From positions 1 to 6,669 of the forward strand of contig DCGR01000006.1 in NCBI GenBank assembly GCA_002315285.1: a stretch of 6,669 bases of DNA, in the 5' to 3' direction. The notes under the pieces are model-generated. The model was not told the DNA's origin and ran no database searches. It worked only from the letters and a program-made list of their open reading frames with translations. The position numbers and the translations under genes are program-made. This DNA comes from Bacteroides sp. UBA1773. GTDB taxonomy: Bacteria; Bacteroidota; Bacteroidia; Bacteroidales; Bacteroidaceae. Below, piece by piece: positions 5,909-6,669 of this stretch; positions within the stretch are counted from its first letter, which is position 1; every line of letters starts with the position of its first letter.

Positions 5909-6669
5909 ATGTCAATAACAAAGTTCGCACAAGGCTATTTTCGTGGGCGCCAGAAGGCTATTGAAGCATATACGAATCGTGCAGAGGAAATTCAGAATAC
6001 GGTTTTCCATAGATTGGTGAATGGGGCTTCGGAAACGGAATGGGGGAGGAAGTTTGATTATAAAAGTATTAAAGACTATAAGTGCTTCAGTGAACGTGTG
6101 CCGGTACAAACGTACGATGATATCAAAGGTTGTGTAGATAGAATGCGCCATGGAGAGAGGAATGTGCTATGGAAGGGGGCGGTGAAATGGTATGCGAAAT
6201 CATCAGGAACGACAAACGACAAGAGCAAGTTCATACCAGTGAGCGTGGATGGCTTGAAGCGGATTCATTATTTGGGGGGAAAGGATTCAGTGGCATTGTA
6301 CTTTGCACAGAATCCTTCAAGTCGCTTGTTTGATGGACGAAGTTTGATATTGGGGGGAAGTCATGCCTCCAATTATGACTTGTCTCATAGTTTGGTAGGT
6401 GACCTGTCGGCCATATTGATTGAAAACATCAATCCGATAGTCAATCTTTTGAGGGTGCCTTCGAAGAAAATGGCGTTGATGAGCGATTTCGAGCAGAAAA
6501 GGGATGCTATTGCCCGATATGCCATGAACAAGAATGTAACAAACATATCGGGCGTCCCTTCATGGATGTTGTCGGTGATTAAACGGATTTTGGAACTGGG
6601 CAATACAAACAACTTATTGGATATATGGCCCAATCTGGAGGTGTTCTTCCATGGTGGCGTGGCTTTTAC
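5909..6669 (+). CDS. GH3 auxin-responsive promoter family protein, N-terminal half (cut by window edge)
   Basis: The frame is open from ATG 5909 to the right edge with no stop, giving 253 residues. Full-length homologues are around 500, so about half is present. The family belongs to the acyl-adenylate-forming (ANL) superfamily. In plants GH3 enzymes activate acids such as jasmonate or auxin with ATP and join them to amino acids; the substrate in bacteria is not established. The ATP-binding loop is clear as KWYAKSSGTTNDKSKFIPVS (93-112). Other conserved stretches are SLILGGSHASNYDLS (145-159), VGDLSAILIENINP (163-176), NISGVPSWML (212-221) and WPNLEVFFHGG (240-250). The next codon begins AC, consistent with threonine after HGGVAF. 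The A-rich start region has no Shine-Dalgarno sequence. The gene has its own promoter and is separated from the porin by a hairpin, so it is probably transcribed independently. No associated substrate gene is visible. Confidence 0.93.
   Translation, partial: MSITKFAQGYFRGRQKAIEAYTNRAEEIQNTVFHRLVNGASETEWGRKFDYKSIKDYKCFSERVPVQTYDDIKGCVDRMRHGERNVLWKGAVKWYAKSSGTTNDKSKFIPVSVDGLKRIHYLGGKDSVALYFAQNPSSRLFDGRSLILGGSHASNYDLSHSLVGDLSAILIENINPIVNLLRVPSKKMALMSDFEQKRDAIARYAMNKNVTNISGVPSWMLSVIKRILELGNTNNLLDIWPNLEVFFHGGVAF

Overview
The window looks like chromosomal DNA from a Bacteroidota, most likely order Bacteroidales and Prevotella-like. Three things point there. The gene starts lack Shine-Dalgarno sequences. 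At least three genes are preceded by the Bacteroidota promoter motif TAnnTTTG, one of them with a TTTG box exactly 20 bases upstream. The protein set (RsgA and frr side by side, a Porin_O_P-type porin, a bacterial GH3 protein, an IS1380-type transposase) is typical of the group. The genus is an inference and cannot be fixed from the sequence alone.

Layout from left to right. Positions 1-221 are the 3' end of a transposase of probable IS1380 type, running in from the left edge, followed by the non-coding end of the element. On the minus strand, 380-916 encodes a histidine-phosphatase-family protein whose last codons appear to come from the end of the insertion sequence (IS). A divergent promoter region (917-1052) then leads to frr (ribosome recycling factor) and rsgA (30S-maturation GTPase), both on the plus strand and probably cotranscribed. 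rsgA converges on priA (primosomal helicase, minus strand) across a 66-base gap that holds a short tandem heptamer repeat. priA is divergent from a plus-strand outer-membrane porin gene with a near-perfect promoter. After a 9-bp hairpin and another promoter, a GH3-family gene begins at 5909 and runs off the right edge.

The genes are mostly housekeeping. frr and rsgA both act in the ribosome cycle, and priA restarts stalled replication forks. The porin is an envelope gene, and the function of the GH3 protein in bacteria is unsettled. No gene-free stretch exceeds 300 bases; the longest are 222-379 and 917-1052. No tRNA, rRNA, CRISPR array or phage module was seen.

I do not see a new multi-gene system here. 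The points most worth a second look are a PriA that seems to lack its winged-helix domain, the apparent replacement of the phosphatase C-terminus by an IS end, and a 21-base promoter block shared almost unchanged by frr and the GH3 gene.
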